A stretch of DNA of 24,336 nucleotides, taken from the NCBI GenBank assembly GCA_029907285.1, contig JARYMD010000011.1, positions 1 to 24,336 on the forward strand, read 5' to 3'. The translations under genes and the position numbers were made by a program. Below, piece after piece: positions 1-6,781 of the stretch (position 1 is the stretch's first letter; every line of letters starts with the position of its first letter). Source of the stretch: Verrucomicrobiota bacterium. Lineage in GTDB: Bacteria; Verrucomicrobiota; Verrucomicrobiia; Limisphaerales; J093. Under the pieces are notes generated by a model. It was given only the letters and a program-made list of their open reading frames with translations. It searched no databases and was not told the DNA's origin.

Positions 1-343
1 CAAACCGCTCAAACAAATTCGTAAACCGTCCCCCCGGCCCCGCCCACGGCACCCGCGTCGTCTTGACCCCGTGCTCCGGACAGTTCGCCCGCGGTGTCCG
101 AGCCCGTATCACCGTCCTGAACTGCATCGTGTCCAGGTGCCGCCAGGTCCGCTCAGGCCCATGGTCATAAATCGAACAGGCTCGCCCGCAAACCGGACAC
201 TCCGCATCCTGGCCCCACTCCCACTCCAACTCGATCTCCACCTCCTTGATCGCCAACCTCAATTCCACATTCTTAACCCGCCAAGGGCTCCTCACACCCA
301 ACAACAAACCGTAATGTCTCTGCAGTTCGGTATCCATGCTCAT
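1..343 (-). CDS. ISL3-family transposase, N-terminal part (cut by window edge)
   Basis: This reading frame enters from the left edge, so only the first 114 residues are visible. It opens MSMDTELQRHYGLLLGVRSP and carries the N-terminal zinc-finger region of ISL3 transposases: CPVCGRAC, then YDHGPERTWRHLDTMQFRT, then ANCPEHGVKTTRVPWAGPGG and FTNLFERF. That order (CxxC, a tryptophan/histidine stretch, CPxHG, the PWA-x-RFT motif) is what I know of this family. The catalytic DDE domain would lie outside the window, so intactness cannot be judged. A second in-frame ATG two codons later (337) is an equally possible start. I could not fix the terminal inverted repeat of the element; it should lie between about 345 and 520. 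Confidence 0.87.
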   Translation of the reverse strand, partial: MSMDTELQRHYGLLLGVRSPWRVKNVELRLAIKEVEIELEWEWGQDAECPVCGRACSIYDHGPERTWRHLDTMQFRTVIRARTPRANCPEHGVKTTRVPWAGPGGRFTNLFERF

Positions 344-491
344 CCACCCAACCTGCCAATCCTGCCCCCGCCAGCCAAGGCAAAACCGCTGCCACGCCCA
401 CCCCCTTGCTCTTCTATACCCGCCCGATCCCCCCATCCCTTCGCCGCCAGAGCTCTCCAGACCCCCCTGGGGAAACCGCGAAGAAACGTAC

Positions 492-1364
492 TCACAGACG
501 CCAAGGAGGAGGGGTCCAAAACCTGCGCGGGCCGGTGGGGCAGCCGCCGAGCGGGCGAGGCGGCTGCGGCCCGCGCCAAACTTCAACAGCGCGGCAACCT
601 TGAACAGCATCCCTGCCTCGACCGCAGCCATCCACGACGCCAGCGCGGGCGCGGCGAATGATTCCTGATTCTCCTTGACTTACCCACGAAATTGCCGGAA
701 TATCCATCATTGGAGGGCCGCTGTGGAGTTGGAGGGCGATCACACCGGGTTCATCAGCTCTGCGAGACGCGTCTCGGTCAACGACCTGCCAAACCAGACT
801 GCCATTCAGCCGCGCCGAAACCCACGAGCCGCGCGCGACGATGTGGTATTCGTTCCAGTCATCAAGTCGCACGACTTTGAAAAGGTCAGAGCCATTCGCA
901 AACGAGGCGGTAACACGCTGGCCTGTTTCGTCGATGCAAAGCCGCTGGCCGCGCTTGGCCAGCAGCCCACGGCCAGGGGTCTCATCGTAAAGCACGCCGC
1001 AATGTTCAGCGTACCGTGCGATGTCGGCTTGATACCCCTCGACAAATCCGTTCGGTTGCACCTTGCTTCGGAATTGAACGCCCGAGTTTGCCTGGGGTGT
1101 CCCTTGGATTCTGAAACACAGTGAAAGTTCAAAGTCAGCCGGCTTTCCGCGCTGCCAAACAAGGTAATGATTTGACGCTGTCGGTTCCTTTGAGGTCCCG
1201 GTGATGGCACCATCGCGCACCGACCAGTAAGACATGTCCGCAGATGCCCAGCCGCCAAGGGACCGTCCGTCGAAGATTTCTACCCAGCCAGGGGCAACTG
1301 CTTCCGATGCCACCAAACAGCCACACAACAAGAGACCGCCCGCACCAAGAAAGATTGATTTCAT
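492..1364 (-). CDS. Secreted DUF1080 (3-keto-disaccharide hydrolase-like) protein with out-of-frame tail
   Basis: The protein starts MKSIFLGAGGLLLCGCLVAS, a signal peptide with a possible lipobox (LLLCGC). It continues with a single DUF1080 concanavalin-like domain: GWVEIFDGRSLGGW near residues 27-40, NSGVQFRSKV, GYQADI, DDWNEYHIVARG and VIALQLHSGPPM near residue 217. The family is known from 3-keto-glycoside processing and usually ends a few residues after GPPM with an FR-rich strand. Here that ending (IFRQFRG then TAA at 680-682) sits in the +1 frame. The annotated frame instead runs about 70 residues through low-complexity sequence and a large hairpin. I infer a small indel near 702-708. 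The gene begins 21 bp after the remnant locus upstream of it, suggesting a former operon. Confidence 0.72.
   Translation of the reverse strand: MKSIFLGAGGLLLCGCLVASEAVAPGWVEIFDGRSLGGWASADMSYWSVRDGAITGTSKEPTASNHYLVWQRGKPADFELSLCFRIQGTPQANSGVQFRSKVQPNGFVEGYQADIARYAEHCGVLYDETPGRGLLAKRGQRLCIDETGQRVTASFANGSDLFKVVRLDDWNEYHIVARGSWVSARLNGSLVWQVVDRDASRRADEPGVIALQLHSGPPMMDIPAISWVSQGESGIIRRARAGVVDGCGRGRDAVQGCRAVEVWRGPQPPRPLGGCPTGPRRFWTPPPWRL
518..576 (-). terminator. Long two-part hairpin, likely terminator of the DUF1080 gene
   Basis: Two perfect 9-bp stems are stacked: outer GCGCGGGCC/GGCCCGCGC (525-533 with 568-576) and inner GCAGCCGCC/GGCGGCTGC (540-548 with 559-567), with a 6-nt bulge on one side and a 10-nt loop. 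Read on the minus strand the outer stem is followed after three bases by TTTT. It lies about 100 bp past the expected natural end of the DUF1080 gene, but inside the longer open frame, which argues that the true gene ends before it. It could instead be a repeated palindrome. Confidence 0.5.
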
Positions 1365-1385
1365 AACAAATCTCGCCAGGGGTTG

Positions 1386-2062
1386 TCAGGCCATCCACGG
1401 GCGTTCCCGACTGCGCGCTTTCTGAAAAGCCTCGCACGCGATCTTGACGTCCTCGGCAATCTCGAAGTCGAACATTCCTGCAAGGACAAAATCGGCGCCG
1501 TTGGCAAACACGTAATTGAACGCATCCGCAGGCGGGATCGCCCCTGCTGCCATTGTTTTGAAGGCGATCCACGGTTTCTTGACCCGTTTCATGAAAGCCG
1601 CAGTCTCTTCGGGATTCCGGCACCAATAGCCGGGGAACTCGCTGTACGGCGCAGAATCGAGAAGCACCAGAGGGGTTGTTATGCCGATGCGGACTTTCAT
1701 GGTCTTGCCGTCCGGAGGCACTGGAAAACATTGCACCAGTATTCGGTCCGGTCCGCACGTTGTTACCAAGACGGGGTCGCGGCGTTGCCGGATTGCCACC
1801 CGCCACTGCGCCGGGCGCGTGAGACTCCACCACGTCAAACCGTTGACAATCGCCACGCTCGCCACAAGCAGCGCATGCCAAAAGGATGGTATTGGATCAA
1901 AGAATGCGCCTGCGCACATCTCCGTCAGCAACTCGACGAGAAAGGCAACCGCAGGCAACAGCATCCCGAAGAACAGAGGCAGCAGAGGCGGTTGACCACC
2001 GGCGGTTCTTGCCCCGAAACTGGCAAGGCCGTTGGTTGCTTGGGCAACGTAGAGGGTTCGGG
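1386..2062 (-). pseudogene. Chimeric remnant: membrane segment, VIT-like piece and TIM-barrel C-terminus
   Basis: One frame joins three unrelated pieces; its only good ATG is at 1964. First comes a membrane stretch (PLLPLFFGMLLPAVAFLVEL, then FFDPIPSFWHALLVASVAIV) like the transmembrane part of large HAAS/VIT proteins found next to PadR genes. From about 1790-1815 it becomes RRDPVLVTTCGPDRILVQCF and MKVRIGITTPLVL, resembling a VIT-domain segment. From about 1650 it becomes WCRNPEETAAFMKRV, KPWIAFKTMAAGAI, NGADFVLAGMFDF and RERPWMA, which I recognise as the C-terminal end of a TIM-barrel family common in Planctomycetes and Verrucomicrobia. Each piece is far shorter than the protein it resembles. 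I read this as deletion-driven fusion of two genes. Family assignments are from memory and need a search. Confidence 0.6.
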
Positions 2063-2248
2063 TTACGGCGCGCCGATTCTTGCCAGCAACCGGTCTACGT
2101 CCGAGCTCGTGAGAACAGTCAGGCGCGTTGCTGCGGCTTCCTGTTCAATGTGCCGACGGACGTCTTCGATGACCTCGGAGGCATCTGCTCCCGAAGCTTC
2201 AAGGCTGGGGCGGATTCGATTGAAGTAATTCTCGATCTCCTCCTTTGC
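2063..2248 (-). pseudogene. HAAS-like cytoplasmic domain remnant without a start codon
   Basis: Behind the PadR gene, in the +1 frame relative to it, lies IENYFNRIRPSLEASGADAS, EVIEDVRRHIEQEAAATRL, TSSDVDRLLARIGAP and TAA. This is the small helical HAAS-like domain usually encoded just after PadR regulators and followed by a membrane region. The frame is open only back to a stop at 2273-2275 and has no ATG, GTG or TTG. A strong Shine-Dalgarno sequence, AAAGGAGGAG, sits where expected, but the codon about 3-5 nt downstream is GAG (2231-2233), one change from GTG. The membrane continuation lies in a different frame. Either this is a dead gene or it is expressed by +1 frameshifting from padR. 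Confidence 0.55.
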
Positions 2249-2576
2249 GACGCAGGATGCCCGTGCCCGCGTTCAGTGTGTCAAGGTACTCTCGCATCAT
2301 TGCAAGGGCTTTGCGCCCCTCGTGGGTTATCGCATAGTATTTCCGGGCAGGTCCTTCCGGGGATTCTTCGAGCCGGGTGCGCACCAGGCCTTGAACTCGA
2401 AGGCGGGACAGGAGCGGATAAAGTGTGCCCTCGGTAACTCCGAGGCCCGGCAGAGCAGCCAGCGTTTTGACCAGATCGTATCCGTAGCGCTCTTTTTCTG
2501 CGAGTGCATTCAACACGCAGAATTCGAGCAGGCCTTTGCGGACCTGAACGGTCCAGTTATCAAAAAAGTCGCTCAC
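2199..2576 (-). CDS. PadR-family transcriptional regulator
   Basis: A 125-residue winged-helix protein: FFDNWTVQVRKGLLEFCVLN, ERYGYDLVKTLAALPG, EGTLYPLLSRLRVQGLVRTR and SPEGPARKYYAITHEGRKAL cover the helix-turn-helix and wing and match PadR family members almost position for position. PadR proteins are usually repressors of a neighbouring membrane or transport gene, and often of themselves. The last 15 residues (GDRELLQSNPPQP) overlap the start of the HAAS-like remnant and may be read past the ancestral end. It is divergent from the PEP-CTERM gene, and a TACC/GGTA inverted repeat lies in the shared spacer. Its usual downstream target appears destroyed, so it may now be an orphan regulator. 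Confidence 0.9.
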   Translation of the reverse strand: MSDFFDNWTVQVRKGLLEFCVLNALAEKERYGYDLVKTLAALPGLGVTEGTLYPLLSRLRVQGLVRTRLEESPEGPARKYYAITHEGRKALAMMREYLDTLNAGTGILRRKGGDRELLQSNPPQP

Positions 2577-2616
2577 GAGCCATACCGGTTCACGGTCGAT
2601 TCAGAACAACTCGATC

Positions 2617-2635
2617 TACCTTTGATAGCATGGTA
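2617..2635. promoter_or_regulatory. Candidate PadR operator between padR and the PEP-CTERM gene
   Basis: TACCTTTGATAGCATGGTA is an imperfect inverted repeat with TACC/GGTA ends and T-rich half-sites, 41 bp upstream of the PadR start. PadR-type operators often have TAC...GTA ends and sit over the regulator's own promoter. On the minus strand a TTGACG element about 18 bp before TGCTAT overlaps it, which would make it autoregulatory. Recognised by eye only. Confidence 0.35.
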
Positions 2636-2753
2636 CATGGCATTAAAACGTCAAGCGGTTTTTTCAGCAGGTTTCCCAGGCAAGGCAATTCTGCTTGACA
2701 AACCGGTCGCATTTGCAAGACTGACAGCGTCGAAAATGACCCGAGTACACACC

Positions 2754-3848
2754 ATGAAAACCGCAAAAGTTCTGTTGGGAGTGGCTGCATTCTGCAGCCT
2801 CAACATCGCTGCTCTTGCTCAGGTTCAACTTCAGCCGTTGTGGACGCTCGCTCCCGGAGACCGCCCATACCTCACGACTGACAACACACAGCGTGGGATG
2901 GACTACAATCCAGTGACGGGCCATTTGTTGCTGGCAAATCGTGCCGGGGGGTTGAGTGTTGCGATACTTGACGCCACCACGGGTGCCGATCTTGGCGCGC
3001 TTGATTTGGGCGCGGGCATAATCACCGGCGGCACGTTTACCGGCAACATGCTGGGTGTTGCCAACGACGGCGCAATTTATCTGGGCAACCTGACGCTCGA
3101 TTCAACGACCACGCCGTTCAGGCTCTACAGGTGGGCCAACGAAAGTGCCGCGCCAACGCTCGCTTTTGAAGGCGACCCGTCGGTGCCCATCGCATTGGGC
3201 GGCAACAACAGCAAGCGGTTTGGCGACACCTTTGACGTTCGCGGAGCCGGCGCTGGCACGCAGGTTTTGCTTGCCGCGCGGGGCGGCGGCGATGCAGCCG
3301 TTCTGGTGACAGGCGACGGCGCCAACTTTGTGGGATATGGCATTGCCACCGACGCTGGTGCCAGCGCTTCTGACAACTCGAGCAACATTGGTTTGGGGGT
3401 GGCATTTGGCGAAGGCAACACTTTCTGGGGCACGGCTCTTGGGCGTTCACTTCGGCACATTGGAGTTGACGTTGGTGTTTCGCCGTTTTCAGGCACAACG
3501 GTTGGCAATTTCACTGATGCTGAGGGTGTTCCTGTCAACGTCACTCTGATTGGCGTTGATACATCCCTTGGCTTGCTGGCGGGTGTTGAACTCGCCACTG
3601 GGCCGGACAAAGTCCATCTGTTCGATATCAGCGGTGGGACGCCTGTGCTTTTGGACACTGAGACGCTCACCGTGGACAATGCGAATCCGAATGGTGTAGG
3701 CGCCGTTGCGTTTGGCGATGGCAAGCTGTTTGTTCTTGATTGCAACAATGGCATACACGCCTATCAATTGGTGCCCGAGCCATCGACATATGTTATGATC
3801 GGGCTGGGCGTTGGCGCGTTCTGGTTGGTGCGGCGGCGGAAGAGCTAG
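2754..3848 (+). CDS. PEP-CTERM sorting-domain secreted protein
   Basis: A 364-residue exported protein. The chosen start gives MKTAKVLLGVAAFCSLNIAA-LAQ, a clean signal peptide with cleavage after ALA; an ATG six codons upstream (2736) is possible, and the frame is open further upstream without signal-peptide character. The mature part is rich in Gly, Asp, Thr and Asn and resembles beta-propeller-like secreted proteins (NPVTGHLLLANR, TTPFRLYRWANE, GKLFVLDCNNGIHAYQL). The last 25 residues are VPEPSTYVMIGLGVGAFWLV followed by RRRKS: the PEP motif, one transmembrane helix and an arginine cluster that mark exosortase substrates. The biochemical role is unknown. It is divergent from padR and ends at a strong terminator, so it is probably monocistronic. 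Confidence 0.9.
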   Translation: MKTAKVLLGVAAFCSLNIAALAQVQLQPLWTLAPGDRPYLTTDNTQRGMDYNPVTGHLLLANRAGGLSVAILDATTGADLGALDLGAGIITGGTFTGNMLGVANDGAIYLGNLTLDSTTTPFRLYRWANESAAPTLAFEGDPSVPIALGGNNSKRFGDTFDVRGAGAGTQVLLAARGGGDAAVLVTGDGANFVGYGIATDAGASASDNSSNIGLGVAFGEGNTFWGTALGRSLRHIGVDVGVSPFSGTTVGNFTDAEGVPVNVTLIGVDTSLGLLAGVELATGPDKVHLFDISGGTPVLLDTETLTVDNANPNGVGAVAFGDGKLFVLDCNNGIHAYQLVPEPSTYVMIGLGVGAFWLVRRRKS

Positions 3849-3873
3849 TGCTTGTCACATCAATTTGAGTGGA

Positions 3874-3901
3874 GGGCGCGGGAAACCGCGCCCTTCGCAT
3901 T
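3874..3901 (+). terminator. Rho-independent terminator after the PEP-CTERM gene
   Basis: GGGCGCGG-GAAA-CCGCGCCC forms a perfect 8-bp GC stem with a GNRA-type loop, followed by TTCGCATTTT. It lies 26 bp after the stop codon. Confidence 0.8.
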
Positions 3902-3955
3902 TTGGCTTGGCAACGTGGAGCCTTCTGGTTAGTAGTTCCGCAACAAATCTGAACC

Positions 3956-5146
3956 ATGCAACCTTCGCCATCGGAATCGCCGGCTCGTCTTACCTCGATT
4001 GATGCTTACCGTGGATTCGTAATGATCTTGATGGCCTCGGGTGGGTTTGGCATTGCCCAAGTTGCGAGGCATTACAGTGAAAGCGGGTTTTGGCAGTTTC
4101 TTGCGCGCCAAACCGAGCATGTGCCGTGGGCTGGCTGCAGTCTGTGGGATTTGATTCAGCCCTCGTTCATGTTCCTAGTGGGTGTTGCGCTGCCTTTCTC
4201 GATCGCCAACAGACAGGCTCGCGGGCAATCGTTTGCCGCAATGCTGGGTCATGCGATATGGCGTGCAGTCGCGTTGGTTTTTCTTGGCATTTTTCTCCGG
4301 TCCGTGGGGCGAAAGATGACCTACTTCACATTCGAAGATGTTCTGACGCAAATTGGGTTGGGATACGTGTTCCTGTTCCTGCTGGGGTGGACGAAAGCGC
4401 GCACTCAAGCGATTGCGGCGGGTTTGATTCTATTCGGTTACTGGCTTGCATTTGCTTTGTATCCGCTGCCGCCCAACGGATTTGATTGGTCGCAGGTTGG
4501 AGTTGCGGCGGATTGGCCACATCATCCGACCGGTTTTGCGGCGCATTGGGACAAGAACACGAATCTTGCGGCGGCGTTTGACCAGTGGTTCCTGAACCTG
4601 TTTCCTCGCGAACAGCGCTTTGTGTACAACGGGGGTGGGTACCTGACGCTCAATTTTGTGCCTTCTCTTGCCACTATGATTTTCGGGCTGTTGGCGGGTG
4701 GTCTTCTGCGCAGCGCCCAGCCCAAAGAAGTGAAGGTGAAGGTGTTGGTCGGCGCGGGCGTGGCCGGGCTTGTGGTGGGGTGGTTGTTGGGGTGGCTGGG
4801 GATATGTCCTGTGGTGAAACGCATTTGGACACCGTCATGGGCGATCTATGCAGGGGGTTGGACATGCCTGTTGCTGGGGGCGTTTTATTGGGCGATCGAC
4901 GGCCGTGGCTGGCGCAGATGGGCGTTTCCGTTGGTGGTCGTGGGAATGAACTCGATCATGATGTACTGCATGGCGAATCTGACCAGGGGCTTTTTCACTG
5001 ACAGTCTCAAGACTCACCTTGGCCAGCAGTTTTTCCAGATTCTGGGCGCGCCGTTTGAAGGGATGGTTCGGTCGATAATTTTGCTGGTTATTTGGTGGCT
5101 GATTTTGTTCTGGATGCACAGGCGGCGTATTTTCCTGCGTATTTGA
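3956..5146 (+). CDS. HGSNAT-like membrane acyltransferase (DUF5009/DUF1624 type)
   Basis: A 396-residue polytopic membrane protein with about ten hydrophobic segments. The N-terminus RLTSIDAYRGFVMILMASGG is the typical SxDxxRG opening of the heparan-alpha-glucosaminide N-acetyltransferase superfamily. EHVPWAGCSLWDLIQPSFMF (His at residue 55) matches the region holding the active-site histidine in the human enzyme, followed by FLVGVALPFS. Later features are FVPSLATMIFGLLAGGLLRS and GMNSIMMYCMANL. The family is thought to move acetyl groups across the membrane onto amino sugars; the bacterial substrate is unknown. No Shine-Dalgarno sequence is visible before the ATG. mqnD follows by 57 bp and may be co-transcribed, with no obvious functional link. 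Confidence 0.85.
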   Translation: MQPSPSESPARLTSIDAYRGFVMILMASGGFGIAQVARHYSESGFWQFLARQTEHVPWAGCSLWDLIQPSFMFLVGVALPFSIANRQARGQSFAAMLGHAIWRAVALVFLGIFLRSVGRKMTYFTFEDVLTQIGLGYVFLFLLGWTKARTQAIAAGLILFGYWLAFALYPLPPNGFDWSQVGVAADWPHHPTGFAAHWDKNTNLAAAFDQWFLNLFPREQRFVYNGGGYLTLNFVPSLATMIFGLLAGGLLRSAQPKEVKVKVLVGAGVAGLVVGWLLGWLGICPVVKRIWTPSWAIYAGGWTCLLLGAFYWAIDGRGWRRWAFPLVVVGMNSIMMYCMANLTRGFFTDSLKTHLGQQFFQILGAPFEGMVRSIILLVIWWLILFWMHRRRIFLRI

Positions 5147-5203
5147 GTGTTGCCTGTGCTTGAACCTTGGAAGAACATTCTGTTGCGGTATTTTGACCGA
5201 GCC

Positions 5204-6055
5204 ATGCATTACTCGAAGCTAACCTTGGGGCACTCGCCTGATCCGGACGATGCTTTCATGTTTTATCCGCTGGCCAAGGGCCGTATTCCAACCCATGGCT
5301 TGACCTTTGAACACCGGTTGGAAGATATACAGACGCTGAACGAACGCGCCGTCCGAGGTGAATTGGACATATCGGCCATCAGTTTCCACGCATATGCATA
5401 CGTCAGTCATCTCTACGCCCTGCTCCCGTGCGGTGCGAGCATGGGAGACGGATATGGTCCAATGCTTGTCGCCAAACAAAGATTGAGTCGCGAGGAGATT
5501 CTGGCGAGCCGGATCGCGGTGCCCGGCAAGATGACCAGCGCTTTTCTGGCGCTCGAATTGTGGCTTGAACAGCCGTTGCCAGCGGCCAATCTGGTGGTTG
5601 TGCCTTTCGACCAAATATTCTCCGCGGTAAAATCGGGATCGGCAGACGTGGGGTTGATAATTCACGAGGGCCAATTGACCTGGGATCGGGAAGGGCTCGT
5701 GAACTGTCAAGATCTCGGGAAATGGTGGTCGGAGATCAATGACGGTTTGCCTTTGCCGCTTGGCGGGAACGTGATCCACAAGCGAATCCCTGCGGACGTG
5801 AGAGCACTGGCTGCCAGAATCATCAAAGAGAGCATAAAATACGCGTTGGATCACAGAGCTGAGGGGGTCGAATACTCTCTTCAGTTCGCGCGCGACATGG
5901 GGCGGGACCTGGCTGATCGGTTTGTTGGGATGTATGTGAACCATTGGACACTCGATTACGGGGAACGTGGGCGCGAAGCAATCCGGCGTTTTCTCAGACA
6001 GGCCAATGCGGCGGGTTTGACGCCTGCCGTCCCGGAGCTGGAGTTTGTCCAGTAG
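5204..6055 (+). CDS. mqnD: 1,4-dihydroxy-6-naphthoate synthase
   Basis: A 283-residue protein that begins MHYSKLTLGHSPDPDDAFMF, the hallmark opening of MqnD, followed by GLTFEHRLEDIQTLNERAVR, DISAISFHAYAY, VAVPGKMTSAFLALEL in essence (written RIAVPGKMTSAFLALEL) and DVGLIIHEGQLTW. MqnD is a periplasmic-binding-protein-fold enzyme that cleaves cyclic dehypoxanthine futalosine to 1,4-dihydroxy-6-naphthoate in the futalosine route to menaquinone. The ATG at 5204 was chosen because the family starts a few residues before the SPDPDDAF motif; a GTG at 5147 would add 19 atypical residues. Other mqn genes are not in the window, so the pathway must be completed elsewhere. Confidence 0.95.
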   Translation: MHYSKLTLGHSPDPDDAFMFYPLAKGRIPTHGLTFEHRLEDIQTLNERAVRGELDISAISFHAYAYVSHLYALLPCGASMGDGYGPMLVAKQRLSREEILASRIAVPGKMTSAFLALELWLEQPLPAANLVVVPFDQIFSAVKSGSADVGLIIHEGQLTWDREGLVNCQDLGKWWSEINDGLPLPLGGNVIHKRIPADVRALAARIIKESIKYALDHRAEGVEYSLQFARDMGRDLADRFVGMYVNHWTLDYGERGREAIRRFLRQANAAGLTPAVPELEFVQ

Positions 6056-6144
6056 CCCGTGGCGAAGCGTCATTGGCTACGCGCAAGTTGACAAGACAGC
6101 TTGTTTATTTGACGTTTGGTGAGGCAGGATCAAGATTGACGCGC

Positions 6145-6570
6145 ATGAGTGCCAACCGAATACAACAGGGTTCGTCGCCGGCCATAGTCACGGCGGCAGT
6201 CGCCTTGTTCATGATGATCGGGACCGCATTGGGTCAGCAAACCGACATTATGGGCTCGGTGATGGGAACCTCGACGAACAAGCCAACCGACTCAACGCTG
6301 GAGCGGCCGATCACCCCGAGCACTCTCACCCCTCCGGAGCCGATCGGCTCGCGCAAGCGATTGGGGGGCGCACTGTCGGCCCTGTTCAGAAGCCCGGAAC
6401 CGCTTCAAATGATCAACCCGCTCGCCCCGCGGGAGTACGGTGATGGGACCCAGCACCTCTCGACAAACCTCGTCACAGGCGAGGCGGAAGGCGTGACTTT
6501 GCTGTCCATCAAACTGCCAAGCAAACCGCACAAGCTCAAGAAAAGCGCCCCGCCAAAAAAGACGCGCTGA
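6145..6570 (+). CDS. Small secreted protein of unknown function
   Basis: A 141-residue frame. From the chosen ATG it reads MSANRIQQGSSPAIVTAAVA, then LFMMIGTALGQQ, a plausible signal peptide cleaved after ALG. The mature part is proline- and threonine-rich (RPITPSTLTPPEPIGSRKRL), then SALFRSPEPLQMINPLAP, and ends in a lysine-rich tail (KLKKSAPPKKTR). I recognise no domain. It sits 89 bp after mqnD on the same strand. There is no clear Shine-Dalgarno sequence. The organised signal peptide supports it as real, but the family is unknown to me. Confidence 0.6.
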   Translation: MSANRIQQGSSPAIVTAAVALFMMIGTALGQQTDIMGSVMGTSTNKPTDSTLERPITPSTLTPPEPIGSRKRLGGALSALFRSPEPLQMINPLAPREYGDGTQHLSTNLVTGEAEGVTLLSIKLPSKPHKLKKSAPPKKTR

Positions 6571-6606
6571 TTTTTGGCGACGCTCCGCCTCTTCGATCAT
6601 GCGTGA

Positions 6607-6620
6607 GGTGTTGTAACACC
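6607..6620. promoter_or_regulatory. 14-bp palindrome upstream of the sugar ABC operon
   Basis: GGTGTT-GT-AACACC is a perfect 6+6 inverted repeat about 160 bp before the ABC ATPase start. Its size suits an operator for a sugar-responsive repressor, but no regulator gene is adjacent and the centre is not the CG expected for LacI-type sites. It could be chance. Confidence 0.3.
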
Positions 6621-6653
6621 AAACGGGTTCTCGCCGGTCTTTGTGCTTGGTGC

Positions 6654-6675
6654 GTCCGGCCCGGAAGTCTAACCG
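6654..6675 (+). repeat. Dispersed 22-bp repeat, copy A
   Basis: The core CCCGGAAGTCTAACCG with preceding GTCCGG recurs as GGCCAG-CCCGGAAATCTCACCG at 22411-22432 (18 of 22 positions identical). Both copies lie in non-coding spacers and are followed by a GGCCGGG tract. GTCCGGC also pairs with GCCGGAC 16 bp downstream, so copy A can form a hairpin. Confidence 0.4.
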
Positions 6676-6781
6676 CCGGACCAGGCCGGGACACCCAAAG
6701 CTTCATTCGGGGGAGATTCCCGGGTTGGCAGGGGGTTGGAATTCGATTGCGGCCGGGCTGTGCTGTGTTAAGAGATTGCGC

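Noticed and set aside
345..520. Terminal inverted repeat of the ISL3 element.
   Set aside because: Only one end would be in the window, so no pair can be matched. Several GG-starting stretches are possible and none stands out.
71..668. Proline/arginine-rich plus-strand frames at the left edge.
   Set aside because: They are antisense to the ISL3 transposase start and to a GC-rich hairpin and show no protein family features.
2695..2753. TTGACA upstream of the PEP-CTERM gene as a sigma-70 promoter, or a sigma-54 site there.
   Set aside because: No acceptable -10 lies 16-18 bp downstream, and no GG-N10-GC motif is present in the spacer.
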